A DNA stretch of 64,000 nucleotides, taken from Gavia stellata. Its lineage: Eukaryota; Chordata; Aves; Gaviiformes; Gaviidae. The notes under the pieces were generated by a model that was given only the letters and a program-made list of their open reading frames with translations, ran no database searches and had not been told where the DNA came from. The stretch spans positions 1,178,001-1,242,000 of the forward strand of contig NW_026776913.1 of assembly GCF_030936135.1 (NCBI RefSeq), in the 5' to 3' direction. Positions 31,996 through 44,700 of this stretch are shown in pieces (positions within the stretch are counted from its first letter, which is position 1; every line of letters starts with the position of its first letter). The position numbers were made by a program, and so were the translations under genes.

Positions 31996-34920
31996 ATGTT
32001 GGCCAACATATGAAAGTTTCTTTTCCATAGGTATTCAGAGGGATCCTTCTTGTGCTCGGAAGAGGCTGTCCTGCAAGGCCTATCACATTTCCTGAGCTCC
32101 TTCCCCCTTCAGAGCTGCTTCCCACGGCACCACCTGGATCAGTCTCCCCATACATCAAAGTGTTCTTCTCTGGAGTCCACCAGCCTGTGCTCTGCTGCTG
32201 GCCTTCCTTTGACACCTGGCACCCCACTATTTCCTTGTTTGCCAGTACTGGCTCCAGGTGAGCATCCCCCTTACTGTCCCACCTGGCAGCTCTGTTAGGA
32301 ACTTGTCCCAGGAGCCTCCAGGCTGCCAGCATCCTGTCGCTTTGCCTGGCCAGGGAATGCCAGGGCACTTACAGTCCCCCACAGGAACCTGCTCCTTAAC
32401 CTGGAGACTTCCTCGGCTTGCTGAGAGAGGACTGTTGCTGTTTCCTCTTCCTGACCAGGTAGGATATGACTGCCAAGACCATGTCACCCTTACTGACTTC
32501 TCTTCTCATCCTCACTCAGAGAAGCTGGCCCAGCCTGTGGCCCATCTCATAGAGGAGCTCCATATATCCTAGCTGCTCCTTCACACAGCGTGCTTCCCCC
32601 CAATACTTGTCCTCCCTGTCACCTTCTCCATCAGAGCCTGTATCCCTCCACTGCAGCACCCCAGCTCAGCAAGCTGTGCCACCACTTCTCATTTAATCCC
32701 AAACCATCACAGTAGAGTGACAAGTCCTGGGGCTTCAGCTCCTCCTGCCTGTGCTCCAGCTCCCCCTGGCCATGCACCTTTGGGCTACAGCACCTCAGCC
32801 ATGGCACCGGGTGGAGCGCAGACTTCTCAGAGGGAAACCTGATCACTGATCCTGACCATAAGACCATTGTGAATCGAGCAGTTAGTACTGTGCTGCGCTG
32901 TGCTGCGTGTATAGCGTGGCCTCCGCACCTGTACTGTGCTGCAGAGATCCCTTGGGCACAGGACAACCTCGGCAGCTCCTTGTCACAGTGCAGCCTGCGG
33001 GCAGCTCCCACTCGGTACTGGCCATCATGGCACCTGCATGGCCTTGTCTCTGTCTGACAATGCAGCAGGAAGGTCTCATGAGAACATCATTTCTGACTGA
33101 CTGTGTTGAAGAGGAATAGAGTAGTTTCCTCGTAAGGGAATACGGTAAGAGTTTGAAGGACCAAAACGGGAGACTGTCTTCTCTGGATGGGGTCTGCATG
33201 GTGTGCTGCACATGCTGGGAGTCCCATCTGATGCTACACCACCTAGGCATCCCACCACCTAACTGGGTAAAAGATTACCTATACTATTCTCTCATTATAA
33301 TCCTTGACCTTACTGCATTTTAAGTACCTTCCTTACTGGGATCATAATGGATCTACTGGTGAAGAGCTCTCCAGCACACTCCAATGGACTGGTAGGTGTG
33401 CAGTTTGCTCAGGTAACCCCCGGCTTCATCCCCATTCACAGCTGGTTGTTCTCCTCCAGAGCCCTGCCTCAAAGCACAAAGGCCTGGGAGACCTTGCTGG
33501 TGGAAACTGAGGCAAAGGGGACACAGAGCATCTCAGATCTATCTACACTACTCTTACTAAACTTAGCAGTGGTTCCACAGTCTCTCTGTCTCTTCCTTAA
33601 CTCTTCCTGAAGCAGCAACAGGTCATCTTAGTGCCCTTGAATTCCCTTTTGAGTGTCAATTGAGTTTTGATATGGACCATTGCTGTGCTTGGAGGATGCG
33701 GTCCATGAAGACAAGATGTGTGCAGGCACACTGAGAAAAGGATTGTTCTATTCACGGACTGTATCATCAAGGGAGTGAATAAAGATCCCTGTGTGATGTG
33801 CTTTGTGTTCACGCAATGCCTGCAGCTGTTGGGCAGAGAAGGGACAGACTTTGCCTCTCTGATGATATCTGATGACTGATGCCTCTGAGTGATGGCAACA
33901 GTCAATGGCACACAGGCACCAAATCGCATTCTCTGCGATGCCACCTGGGGTGTATTGTCACGCACCCACCCTGAATGGGAATTGCTTTCCTGTTGGTCCT
34001 GTGATTTTCTTGCCAGCCCTGGCATCTCATGTAGCTCTGTGGGCCTGGATTTGAACATTACATTGAGCAGCTGCCTTGAATTCTGTACCACAATGTGGGG
34101 ATGAACACAAGACAGCTGCCAATACAGTCAGTGAAGATCTAGTAAACCCAACACCTGGAGGAGAGGAAGAAAGAGATGGAGCTCTCCCTATGGCATACGA
34201 CTCCATTCCATCCTATGAATAGCTCTATAGGCTGACCTGAACATAACAAGTAGGGACAGGTTCAGTTGCCCTTAATTTGGGCAGCAGCTGTCCTTTCAGT
34301 TGGCCAAAGGAAATTCCCAAGTGCCTCCAAGAAGATGCCCCAGATGTTGGCCTGTCTCTACATCAGCCTGCACGTACCTTCAATCTGTCTCTATTACCGG
34401 CACATATCTTTGACCACCTCTGGCACCTCAGATGTCACCAGACAACTGCATCTGAACAGCTCACTCCTGGCCTCCAGCTCCATTAATTACCATGGGAGCT
34501 GAGAGCAGGAGCTCACATGCAGGTGCCTATTGTGTGTCCACCTGAAGGGGGGCAGGAGGAATCCCACCTGCTGTGGGTCTGTGGTGTGCATGGGAGGGAG
34601 CTGAGTGCCCTTCCAGCCCCAGCACTCCAAACCCAGGATGAGATGCCTTGTCGGGCTCAGCTGCATCCCTTCCCTCAGCAGGGGTAAAGGAGATCCCTGC
34701 CTGTCCCTGTCTGGCTGTCCTGTCTAAAGATGGGCCAAGAAAAGTTGATATTTAGGCGTGACTCTGTCTCTCAGCAGGGAAATGACAGTGCTGGAAAGAA
34801 GTGTCTCTCCCCAGCTGCGGGAGGGAACCTCAGTGATTGCTCCAGCCTGTTTCACAGCAGGTTCCCCTGGAGCCCCAGGGACCCCTGGGGGGAGCCCCGA
34901 GGGGGCAGAGAAAGTGCCGC
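31996..34920. other. No gene recognised
   Basis: 2.9 kb with no supported exon. Open frames up to 164 residues (minus, 33597-34091) have no recognisable domain. Some C/T-rich stretches near 32050-32650 could be an antisense old repeat, but I cannot name it. Confidence 0.35.
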
Positions 34921-35175
34921 CTTGGGCTGCTCCTCTGCTGCTGAGCTGGGCCGGGCTCCTGGGATGGAGGGAGCTCAGGGCAAGCGGGCAGCGCTGAGGA
35001 GAGACAGCTCTGCCCAGGAGCAGCTCCTCTGCAGAGCGCAGCAGGGCTGAGGGCACTGCCTGCAGGCACCGAGGGGAAGAGAAGCGAGGCAAGGAGAGAT
35101 TAAAGCCAGTCTGGAATGGGAGGATGCTGAGAGCTCACTTGGAAAGATGTTTTCACAGCCCTTGACACGGTAAGT
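34921..35175. repeat. Inverted copy of the OR first-exon region
   Basis: Reverse complement of 9175-9430 and of 23650-23895, sharing gctgctgagctgggccgggc, ggagcagctcctctgcagag and actgcctgcaggcaccgagg. It lies upstream of OR copy C in the same relation as in A and B, so C is the inverted third member of the family. Confidence 0.8.
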
Positions 35176-36414
35176 ATCTGGCTGAAGGGGAATGGATTTG
35201 CGGTTCCTACATGACTCTCCAAAAGCTTTTACACCCCACAGAGTATGGGATGTTTTGGGAGGGTTTTCCTCTGGAGGAGGAAAATGTGCTCCAGAGCAGG
35301 TATTTCCTGCTGCACCATCAGAGGGACAGGACTGCCTTCTCCCAGGGATGATATCAGGGATGTGAACTCGGATTCTTCGTTCTTGCTGTCAGGCTCTCTG
35401 GGGATGGGAGTTTCATCTGCAGAGTCACACACTGATCTTGTGCGTCCTTCCATGCAAGTGTGTCCATGGGAACAAGGGTCCCAGCTTTCCTCACACCTGT
35501 GAGGCTGTGGACAGTGCAGTCTGTGGGGCTGGGGAATGAGCTATTTTTCCCTTAGTGAGACTCCATCATGAAAAACATAGGTATCTCCTTGAGGTATCCT
35601 TCATGCTGTGAGCTGCCCTCCAGGATGCAAATCTGTCCCATAGCATCTTTGTATTATCTGAAAGCACCATGGATAAGCACAGAGATGTTATGACCAAGGA
35701 AATGCTGTTGGGTTGGTGAAATAAGCCGTGTGTGTCCTTGGCTAGAAATGGGTTGCTGAGACGTCGAGAAAGAGTGAGACATTTAATGGTCTGCAGTGGA
35801 TCCCTCCGCTCTCAGCAGTGTCTGGGGGCTTTTCACAGAAACAAAGCAGTGGGATCGCCCTCAGTCTCAGAAAGACGCAAACCCAGGGCATCTCAGACTG
35901 ACGGACAGACCAGCTCCCCTCACTCTGCTCTAACCCAAAGGCAATCCTCTTGCTTTCACTCTGTTCTCACTGCATGCAACAGAAATACTGAGGGTTTCTG
36001 AAATCCCAAAACCATCCTCAAACAAGATGGGGGAATTTAAAAACAAAGAGAAAACTTTCAGTCTGCTTTCTGCCAACCTCGTTCCTTAGCACTGGGAATG
36101 CAGATGCTGACAAGCTCTTCTGCATTAGGGGTGGTTTCATCTGACATATTTGAACACCAGGACTGGCCCCTGCTTCCACCGTTCCCGTGAACTCACTGCT
36201 GCAGAACAGGGCTGATACCTCAGCAGCCCACTTCTCACAGCATATTCAGGCAGCACCAAACCAGTGCTTCAGCCATGGAGCTGAAGGAAGGTCTCCTAGA
36301 AAAGTAAATCAGGGGAGCAGGGTGTGTAGCAAGGGGAGGGTCTGAAGGAAATTGCTTTGGTTTTGCTCAGAAAAGTCTCCCCTAGCTTCTCAATGACTTT
36401 TCTTCCTTGCACAG
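35170..36414 (+). other. Inferred 5' UTR intron of OR copy C
   Basis: Donor GTAAGT begins at 35170 directly after cagcccttgacacg. The acceptor tcttccttgcacag ends at 36414, 23 bases before the OR start codon. No other gene is seen inside. Confidence 0.5.
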
Positions 36415-36437
36415 GTCCCCATGCCCAGAGGCAGCAA

Positions 36438-37373
36438 ATGTCCAACAACAGCTCCATCACCCAGTTCCTCCTCCTGGCATTCGCAGACACGCGGGAGCTG
36501 CAGCTCTTGCACTTCTGCCTCTTCATGGGCATCTATCTGGCTGCCCTCCTGGGAAATGGCCTCATCATCACCGCCATAGTCTGTGACCACCACCTCCACA
36601 GCCCCATGTACTTCTTCCTCCTCAACCTCTCCCTCCTCGACCTGGGCTCCATCTCCACCACTGTCCCCAAAGCCATGGCCAATTCCCTCTGGGACACCAG
36701 GGCCATCTCCTTTGCAGGATGTGCTGCCCAGGTCTTTTTCTTTCCCTTCTCAATGGTAGGTGAATATTTTCTTCTCACCATCATGGCCTATGACCGCTAC
36801 ATTGCCATCTGCAAACCCCTGCACTACGGGACCCTCCTGGGCAGCAGAGCTTGTGTCCACATGGCAGCAGCTGCCTGGGGCAGTGGGTTGCTCAATGCTG
36901 TGCTGCACACAGCCAATACATTGTCACTACCGCTCTGCAAAGGCAATGCCTTGGACCAGTTCTTCTGTGAAATCCCACAGATCCTCAAGCTCTCCTGCTC
37001 AGACACCTACCTCAGGGAAGTTGGACTTCTTGTGGTTACTGCTTGTTTCAGTTTTGGGTGTTTTATTTTCATCGTGCTGTCCTATGTGCAGATCTTGAGG
37101 GCTGTGCTGAGGATCCCCTCTGAGCAGGGACGGCATAAAGCCTTTTCCACATGCCTCCCTCACCTGGCCGTGGTCTCCCTGTTTATCACTACTGCCATGT
37201 TTGCCTACCTGAAGCCCCCCTCCATCTCCTCCCCATCCCTGGACCTGGTGGTGGCAGTTCTGTACTCAGTGGTGCCTCCAGCAGTGAACCCCCTCATCTA
37301 CAGCATGAGGAACCAGGAGCTTAAGGTCACACTGAAGAAGCTGATTCTGTCAGTAGTCTCGCAGCAGCATTAA
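36438..37373 (+). CDS. Olfactory receptor, OR14 (gamma-c) type, copy C
   Basis: Intact 311-residue seven-transmembrane odorant receptor in one coding exon. The start at 36438 gives MSNNSSITQF with overlapping N-glycosylation sites. The in-frame ATG at 36357 lies in the inferred intron, before the acceptor at 36414. Motifs are LGNGLIITAI (TM1), PMYFFLLNLS (TM2), LTIMAYDRYIAICKPLHYG (TM3 end), KAFSTCLPHLAVVSLF (TM6) and PPAVNPLIYSMRNQEL (TM7). It differs from copy A mainly in TM3 (FFFPFSMVGEYF), TM6-TM7 and the C-terminus, places that line the ligand pocket in this family, so different odorant preference is plausible. AATAAA at 37577-37582 is a candidate poly(A) signal. Confidence 0.94.
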   Translation: MSNNSSITQFLLLAFADTRELQLLHFCLFMGIYLAALLGNGLIITAIVCDHHLHSPMYFFLLNLSLLDLGSISTTVPKAMANSLWDTRAISFAGCAAQVFFFPFSMVGEYFLLTIMAYDRYIAICKPLHYGTLLGSRACVHMAAAAWGSGLLNAVLHTANTLSLPLCKGNALDQFFCEIPQILKLSCSDTYLREVGLLVVTACFSFGCFIFIVLSYVQILRAVLRIPSEQGRHKAFSTCLPHLAVVSLFITTAMFAYLKPPSISSPSLDLVVAVLYSVVPPAVNPLIYSMRNQELKVTLKKLILSVVSQQH

Positions 37374-38819
37374 CCTGCCTGTGTCTCTTCAGAAGTCATT
37401 CAAATCCACCTTGGAACCTCCTGTGCTTTGGGCGTTTTATCTGTGATAACAATGTTTATCCAGGAACGGCTGCATCCACTCCACTCCACCAGAGGCAGGA
37501 ACCCAGCCCGTCTGACCCAGAGGCCTGTTTGCATGTTTCTGGCACAATGGTACAGCCTCCCGTGTCGTGTCTCCGTAATAAAAGGGGATTTCCTCATTGC
37601 TGGTGTCTGGTGGTTGGGTTCTTCCAAAGCTGAGGTCAGGCTGAAGAAATTGCCCTTACGAGGTCATGCTGCTTTGCTTGGGCTCTCCATGGGCTCAGGG
37701 GAGAAGGGCATGGGGCAACGTGTTAGGGAATGGGCCTGGGATGAGCCTTCACCTGTGGGTTCCCAGTGTCCCTGGAGATGGTGAATGATCCACAGGGATC
37801 TGCCTGGGACTGGCTCCACATGGCTTGCAGGCACCACAGCCTGCTCACTCTGCAGAGCACCACTGCCAGCTTGGGGTCCTGTGGGGAGCACAGCAAGGGG
37901 GCAAGAGAGGCCAGCCAGGCCAGCACGGACACAATTCCTTGGGAAAAGGCTCTCTGGGGGCAGGGACATCCCTGGACAAGAGCAAAGGAGCAACTCTGTG
38001 CTTCCAGGGGGGCAATAAATCACCAAGAGAAACCTATTTCTGCATGCACCAGCTCGGGGCAGGCTTCTCTATTGCTGGGGCAGCCGGAGCAGCCTGAGGA
38101 GCCCCTGGGCCAGGAGTCTTTTCCCGGGAGAGGGACTGGCACAGAGGGTCTTGCTGGCATTGGACGACAAGGATGTCTTGGAGACAGGAGCAGGGGACAC
38201 AGGGAGACACTGGCCTCTGTCTCCTCATGCCATGGCTGGCCCTCAGCCCTGGAGCTGATGGGAAGGCTGAGACACCTCTCTGCCCCCCAGGAGTTACAGT
38301 GACTTCCAGAGGGGCTGGGGCTGGGGGGTTGAGTGCGCAGAGCTTTGCAGCACCCATCAGTGGGCACTGCCGTGGGGTCAGCCCAGAATGGGCTGCTTTT
38401 CTGGGCTGGGTAGGGGAGAGATGGGTGGGAGGTGGGAAGTGATGGGGAGAGCCAGAGAGGGACTGGGCTGGGCTTGAAAGTGCTCGGGAGAAGAACACAC
38501 TAAAGTTAGCTGAACTGTTGGACCATGCAGGGTGCGGACTCATGCGAGGGGGTTGGTGGTGCAGAACCAGGGCTCGTGGAAGGCAGCTGAGACTTGCAGC
38601 CGCGGGAGGGATGAGGCTGCTCTGTGCTTTTGGTGGCATGGAGAGTTGGGGAAGGTGGCCCAGGGCATTTGTAACCCCTCAGCCTTTCTCGCTGGCTGTT
38701 TCCAACACTGGCAGCACACCCCAAGTTTACAGGTGAATTTTCCTGCCTGTCCATCTCCATTCTCCTGCTGGGCTCAGAGCTTGAATCACTTTGCTTGAAA
38801 CAAAGGACCTCCAGGATGG
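37374..38819. other. No gene recognised; OR C 3' flank
   Basis: Apart from the AATAAA at 37577, I see overlapping chance frames on both strands in GC-rich DNA and no exon with a recognisable domain. Confidence 0.4.
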
Positions 38820-39232
38820 TCAGGGACTGGAGCACCTTTCCCATGAGGAGAGGCTGAGGGAGCTGAGCTAGTCCAGCCTGGAGAAAGGAAGGCTGAGAGG
38901 GACCTCATTGCTGCCTGCCAGTGCCTACAAAAACATTCTAGAGAATAGAGGAAGAGGCTTTACACCATGGTGCATGGCCGGAGGACAATAGACTGTGGGT
39001 GGGAGGTGAAAGAGGAGAGATTAAGCCTGGAGATAAGGGAAGTCTATTTCACCATGAGCTGAGCCAAGCGTTGGAGCAGGTCACACAGAGATGCTGTGCA
39101 GACTCCGTCCCTGGAGGTTTTCAAACTCTGACTGGACCAAGCCTTAAACAACCTGGTCGGACACTTTTTTCTGGCAGGTTGGACTGCAGAACTCCCAAGG
39201 TCCCTTCCAACTTGAATTGATCCTATAATGTC
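38820..39232 (+). mobile_element. CR1 LINE 3' end, decayed
   Basis: Follows CR1 order: gaggagaggctgagggagctg, then ggagaaaggaaggctgagag, cctcattgctgcctgccagtg, cctggaggttttcaaactc, and the end ggtcccttccaacttgaatt. The frame is broken throughout. Confidence 0.8.
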
Positions 39233-39430
39233 AGGCCCTTTTTCTGACAGCAACAGAGCAAATGTTTATGGGGCAAGAATCTTCCTTTGCTGCATGTGAC
39301 CACCTAAACTAACATCTAAGCCAGCAAAGAGACGTCAAGACCACCGTGTGACTCTCTCTCTGCAAAGACTGAGGGGTATCATTGACAGTCCTGAGCAGGA
39401 ACTGTCTTGGGGGCACAGGGCTCTGTGTGT

Positions 39431-40372
39431 TGTAAATACTCTGATTTTTTTAAAATAATCAAAATATGATCATATAGAAAGGTTAAATTTGATTAATAAA
39501 TGAAATAATGAAATAATAATGAAATAATAAGATACAAATGCATAAGTTAGGATTGTGAAGTTAGAAACAATAACCATAGGAACCTCACCAGGGAGTCACT
39601 GTTCCATTCTAAGGAACTAATAGTAACGAGATGGAACAATGAAGAATTGAATAGAAAAGTCTTGCTTGAGTCCTGTGACCATGTGACCTGATATGCACCA
39701 ATGATGCTGCTTGGAAAATTCCTTACCTTTCCCATCTTGATTTGAATATCAAGAATGCCGATCAATAGATATTAATAGAAATAACCATTGATTATTTTAA
39801 GTATGGATATTGATAGAATAGTATAGTCCAAAGAGCGATTAATAAAAATTAAATTACATATATATTTTGTATGAAGGTAACTAGGTATGATTTATCTGTG
39901 ATTTATTCATAAACTAACTGTTGAACAATGTAGCATTGTGAAGAGGTAGAATTTGCTTGTCAAGAGAATGATAAGTTGTAGGCCTGGTCAGTAAACCGGG
40001 GAAAACTAAAGAAGATTCCAAGAATGGGATTTTGCAACCAACCTGAGCATGCGCAAAGATTGGGTTCAACTAAAGGACACCATGAGGAAGACTATGGCCG
40101 ACCACCAGAGGACCTTTAGACGACCACCTGTATACCTGAAGGCGCATGCGTCACGAGCATTTACATATATTAATGAGTTCTTGGAAATTGTATGAATATG
40201 TTAATTGTTTCTTGGAAATATGATGAATATGTATACTTTGATTGTATATAACTTTTGTAGCAGAGAAACTAAGCACGCACACGAGGTGGAGCGATCCCCT
40301 GTGCGTCCAGCACTGCAATAAAGAAGTGCCTGCTCACCTACATACATTGTGCAGATGAGTTTTTATATTACA
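39431..40372 (+). mobile_element. Probable solo LTR
   Basis: The right end is LTR-like: a TATA-like tgtatataac near 40245, AATAAA at 40317-40322, a T/C-rich U5, and the end tatattaca. The left end may be TGTAAATACT at 39431, giving TGTAA/TTACA inverted ends, or may lie up to about 39540. No target-site duplication is evident, so borders are uncertain. An A/T-rich microsatellite (39480-39535) lies near the left. Confidence 0.5.
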
Positions 40373-41099
40373 GATTTGTAACATGTGCAAGACACAAAAT
40401 GACCTTTTTTAAAATGCTGCCAGCCTGATAAGAGACATGTTTAGAAAATGTCAATAAAAATAAAGCAAAGAACTAAACATGAAGATGCAAAGCAAAGAAA
40501 ATGTTTAAAAACACTTTTCAGCTTTTAAAATCTTCATTGTTTTATTTTCTTGTGTTTTAATATACTGGTCAATGGGGGGAATTTGTGTCCTTGTTCTTTT
40601 TTTTTTTTTTAAAAGGAAGGTTTTTTCCAGAACTGGGTTTAGATGTAAGACACAAATGCCTTCAGCTATGGGGACACAGGCACCTCCTGCCAGTACAGAT
40701 GCCCTGGACACCCCCTGCCCAGCCTGAAACTGTAGCTCCCGAGGAGCTCTGCTCAGGCTTGCCAGTCCCGTGCAAAACCTCAGGTACACTGAGGTCTCTA
40801 AATGTGGCCCTGGATATTTTATGGTCAGACAGACAAGGTCTGCCTGGAAAGATGAACAAATCTGCAACATTAAAAAAACATATATAAGCACATTTTCATC
40901 AGCTGAAACAATGGAGTACTTCTAATATAATGGCAATGTTTTCACACCGTGTCAGAATGGGAATTTGCAGGAATTGCATTGATCATAGGAGAAAAAATAG
41001 TCATCTCCTGTACTTGCATTACGACTACTCTATCTATTATATTACATTGCATATTTAATGTCCCTCATCTTTCAGGTGTTCCTACCTCTCCTGGTTAAA
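40373..41099. other. No gene recognised
   Basis: Spacer with a T run (40596-40609). Nothing else identified. Confidence 0.35.
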
Positions 41100-41345
41100 T
41101 GACCATGTCTAAGGGCATCTTTTCAGCAGATGTATTGGGACATTTGCCCTTCCCATTGCTGGCCAGATTTCCCACTCCCCTTGCTCTTTGTTCATTCAAA
41201 TACCGTCCACCCATCTGGTTGCTGCTTTGAGTGTCAGGGAGTTAGAAACTTGCCCCATCTTTCTGAAGTCACGTTAATTCTTTAATCAGCTCCTTAATTG
41301 CATTTCTACCTATCTCTTCCTATCTCTCTGTCTAAACCATTTCTT
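41100..41345. repeat. Low-copy repeat block, partner of 4018-4300
   Basis: Shares ctctttgttcattc-like, gctgctttgag, cagggagttaga, attctttaat and gtctaaaccatttct wording with the other copy, same orientation. Confidence 0.45.
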
Positions 41346-41429
41346 GCACGGCTATCGTTGTTGGCCATCTCCACCACAGGATGCCCTACACTGTCCCACA
41401 CTTGCACCAGTTTCCCTGCAGGCTGTAGA

Positions 41430-42020
41430 CCCACTATCCGCTTCCCCACCTTGCTGTCACCCTCACAGGTCCCTGCCTGTACCGATGTCTCTCTTTGAAA
41501 CAGAAAGCCATGGGCTGATCACAGACAAACACCACCAGCCCCGGTGACCTCTTGTTGCACCATGGCATAACCCTTCAAGTGACATTTCATTTTCTCTCAT
41601 GTCTAGTCTCAGCCTCCAAAGCTTTTCCTTTCTCATGCCTCTTCCTCTACAAAGAAAAGCTTCATCCTCTCTGAAACCACTTTTCAAGTAGTTGCAGGCT
41701 ACTCCAACATTGCTCTGGCCTCTATGTCATGAGGCCAAAGCAGCCCAGGTCCCTCAGCCTCTCTGCACGAGTCACGTGATTCAGCCCCTTCACCCCATCT
41801 TGGCAGACGTCCTCTGGACCTTCTCCAGTTCCTCCCCACTCCTGCAGAACATGGAGCCCCACACCAGGACACATTATTTTGGATGTGGCCACACCAGTGC
41901 TGAGTCAAGGAGGGAGGTAACTGCCCTTGTCTGGGTCGCCACGCTCCTCCTAATTCAGCCCCGTATGCAGCTGGCCTTATTCGTGCCCAGCATGCTCCAC
42001 TGGCTCCTAGAGCATCCCTT
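41430..42020 (-). mobile_element. Old antisense CR1-like remnant, third copy
   Basis: Resembles 10060-10660 and 25050-25650 along its whole length (catcctctctgaaaccact, cagcccaggtccctcagcc, accagtgctgagtcaagg, cacgctcctcctaattcagc) but is more diverged from both than they are from each other. Confidence 0.55.
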
Positions 42021-42235
42021 GTAGTGACCATGGCCTTCTCCATAGGGACACTCCTCAGCCATCAGCTCCAAGCTTGCCCTGATACATGCCCTGATGCAGA
42101 ACTGGCCACTTCTCCTTGTAAAGCTTGGTGAGCTTTCTCTTGGAGAAATCTCAGAGTTTCTCGAGGTCCCCCAGAACTGAAGCTTCATTGTGTCAGCTGT
42201 TAATGGGTGCGTGTAGGTGGCTCACCCTGTCCTGT

Positions 42236-42680
42236 GGTGCCTCGAACAAGACGACAGCATGAGGAACTGAAGGACATGATGGATCATAAAAGGAGGTACT
42301 AGTTTAATGGACTTGCTGACCAAGGTAAGAATTCCCAAGGCAGCCATCCCAGAAACACCAAAGGAGAGCAACAGGCAAGCAAAGCCAGGGCCAGTGGGTA
42401 AAGTGAAAACAGAGGTGGGCTTCTTGTATGAGAGGCATTGAGGATGACCAAAGGGAAGAACTTGGGATGGGGGAATCAGGGAAAAAGGAAGTTGGAGGTG
42501 AAGCAAAGGGTACAAGCAGGGCTGCTTATGGACACCTGCCAAGTAGCCCTCAATCTGAGCAGGGACATCAGCATGGCTGGGCACACCTCTGCTGTGCCTG
42601 TCCAGGAATGCACACAGAGAGGGGAGCAAACAGGAGGAATTTGGAGTCTGTGGGCAGTTCCTGAGCTGTAATCTGACTTA
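42236..42680. repeat. Low-copy repeat block, partner of 1498-1872
   Basis: Collinear with 1498-1872 as described there. Minus-strand translation includes a hydrophobic run (SFGVSGMAALGILTLVSKSI near 42320-42380), without a matching intact frame in the partner. Confidence 0.5.
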
Positions 42681-43139
42681 GATACCAGAGACACAGTCAG
42701 ACAGCTCACACCACTGGAATGTGGCCATGGCTGGATGGAGGCTCTTGAGGAAGGACGGGGCAGGTCAGTGAGGAGGGGAAGTTGCCCTGTATGTGGGCGA
42801 GCAGCAGGAAAGCATGGAGCTCTGCTTGTGACAGACGATGAGCCAGATGAGAGCTGATGGAGCAGGATAAGTGGGCAGACCAACGTGGGTAACGTAGTCG
42901 GTGTCTGCTGTGGACCAACCGTATTCGGAAGAAGCAGCAGATGAGGCCTTCTTCAGACAAGTAGAAGCCTCTCGTTCACAGACCTTGGTCCTCATGGGGG
43001 GCATTAGCCAGTCAGGCATCTGCCCGAGGGGCAGCACAGCAGGGCACAAGACACCCAGGAGGGTTCTGGAGGGCACCAAGAACCTCCTGAGCATTCAGAG
43101 AGGGTGTTAGGAAAGTCAACGTCCATCTCGAGTTCAATC

Positions 43140-44700
43140 TGGTAATTCAGCCTGGATGTGAAATGCCTCAACAAAGGATTCAACAACAGTCCAGGAGCAA
43201 GAGGACGGCTTGGGAAAATGCAGGCCTGCTGCTAGATGGGGCAGAGACCCTAGTGACAGAGAGCACAGAAAGGGCCAAGGTACTCCATGCCTTTTCCTCT
43301 CTGAGTTTACTGGTAAGACCAACCTTCAGGAATCCCAGGCACCCAAGACCAGAAGCAAGGAGCAAGGAAGACTTTCTCTTGGTGCAGGAGTCTCAGGTTA
43401 GGGAACGTTTAAGCAAACTGCACATGCGTAAGTCCTTGGGACCTGAGAGGATGCTCTCATGAGTGCTGAGGAAGCTGGCTGACGTCATTGTAGGCCACTT
43501 GAAACCATGTGTGCAAGGTCATGGTGACTGAGTGAGGGTCCTGAGGGCTAGAAGAAAACAAAGGTAAAACCTATCTTGAAGCAGGGCAAGGAGGAGGATG
43601 CAGGGAGCTGTCAGCCTGTCTCCCATTATACCCCTATAGACAAGCTGAGCAAATATGGTCTAGATAAGTGGAAAAGGAGGTGGACTGGAAACTGATGGAA
43701 TGGCTGGTCCCAGAGGGTTGTGTCCAGTGGCACAAAGTCCAGCTGGAGGATAATCAGCAGTGGTGTTGCAAAGGGGTTGTTACTGGGTCCCATTCTATTC
43801 AACTTTTCATTACAGTCCTGGATGATGGGACCAAAGGCATCCTGAGCAAGTTTGTGGATGATACAAAATTGGGAGGAGTGGCTGATACACCGGCTGGTTG
43901 CACTGCCGCTCAGAAGGACCTGGGCAGGCTGGTGAACTGGCTAGAGAGGAACCTCATGAAGTTCAACAACGGGAAACACAAAGTCCTGCCCGTGGGCAGG
44001 AATAACTCCATGGCCCAGTACAGGCTGGGGGCTGACTGGCTGGAAAGCACGTTTCTAGAGAAGGATCAGGGGGTCCTGGTGGAAACCAAGCTGGCCACGA
44101 GCCAGCAGTGTGGCTGTGTGGCAAAGCAGACCTACAGCCTCCTGGGCTGCATTCAGGAGAGCTTGGCCAGCAGGTCGAGAGAGGTGGTCCTGCCCCTCTA
44201 GTCAGCACTGGTGAGGCCACATCTGGAGTGCTATGTCCAGTGCTGGGATGCCCAGCGAAAGAGACATGCACTTACTGGAGCGAGTCCAGCAAAGGGCCAC
44301 AAATATGATGAAGGCACACAAGCATCTGTCAGAAGGAGAGGCTGAGAGAGCTGGGACTTTTTAGCCTGAAGAAGGGAAGGTTCATGGGGATCTCATCAAT
44401 GTGTATCGATACCCGATGGCAGGGAACGAAGATCAGGGAGCCAGACTCTTCTCCATGCTGCCCAGTGACAGACAATGGGTAGAATCTGAAGCACAGGAAC
44501 TTCCATCTCAACACAAGAAAACACTTTTCTACTGTGAGGGTGGTTGATCACTGCAACAGGTTATCCAGAGAGGTTGTGGAGTCTCCATCCATGGAGATAC
44601 TCAAAACCCAGCTGGACCCTGTATTGGGCAACCTGCTCTAGACTAGGCTAGGCAATCTCCAGAGATACTGCCAAGAAGGGTCAGAAGGAACCAATGGAGG
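43140..44700 (+). mobile_element. CR1 LINE, long 3' portion with RT remnants
   Basis: ORF2 segments appear in order. 43170-43460 carries SKEDFLLVQESQVRERLSKL and RKSLGPERM. 43776-44201 carries the RT catalytic area, with FVDDTKLGGVAD near 43850 and ERNLMKFNNGKHKVLPVGR near 43945, then SLLGCIQESLASRSREVVLP. The remainder runs through the C-terminal and 3' region to about 44700. It has several frameshifts and stops. This is the longest CR1 copy in the window. Confidence 0.88.

Noticed and set aside
33597-34091. 164-residue minus-strand open frame
   Set aside because: No domain or family wording; isolated in a repeat-poor spacer; probably chance.
37766-38639. Overlapping 178- and 201-residue frames on opposite strands
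   Set aside because: GC-rich composition keeps both strands open; no motif or splice evidence.
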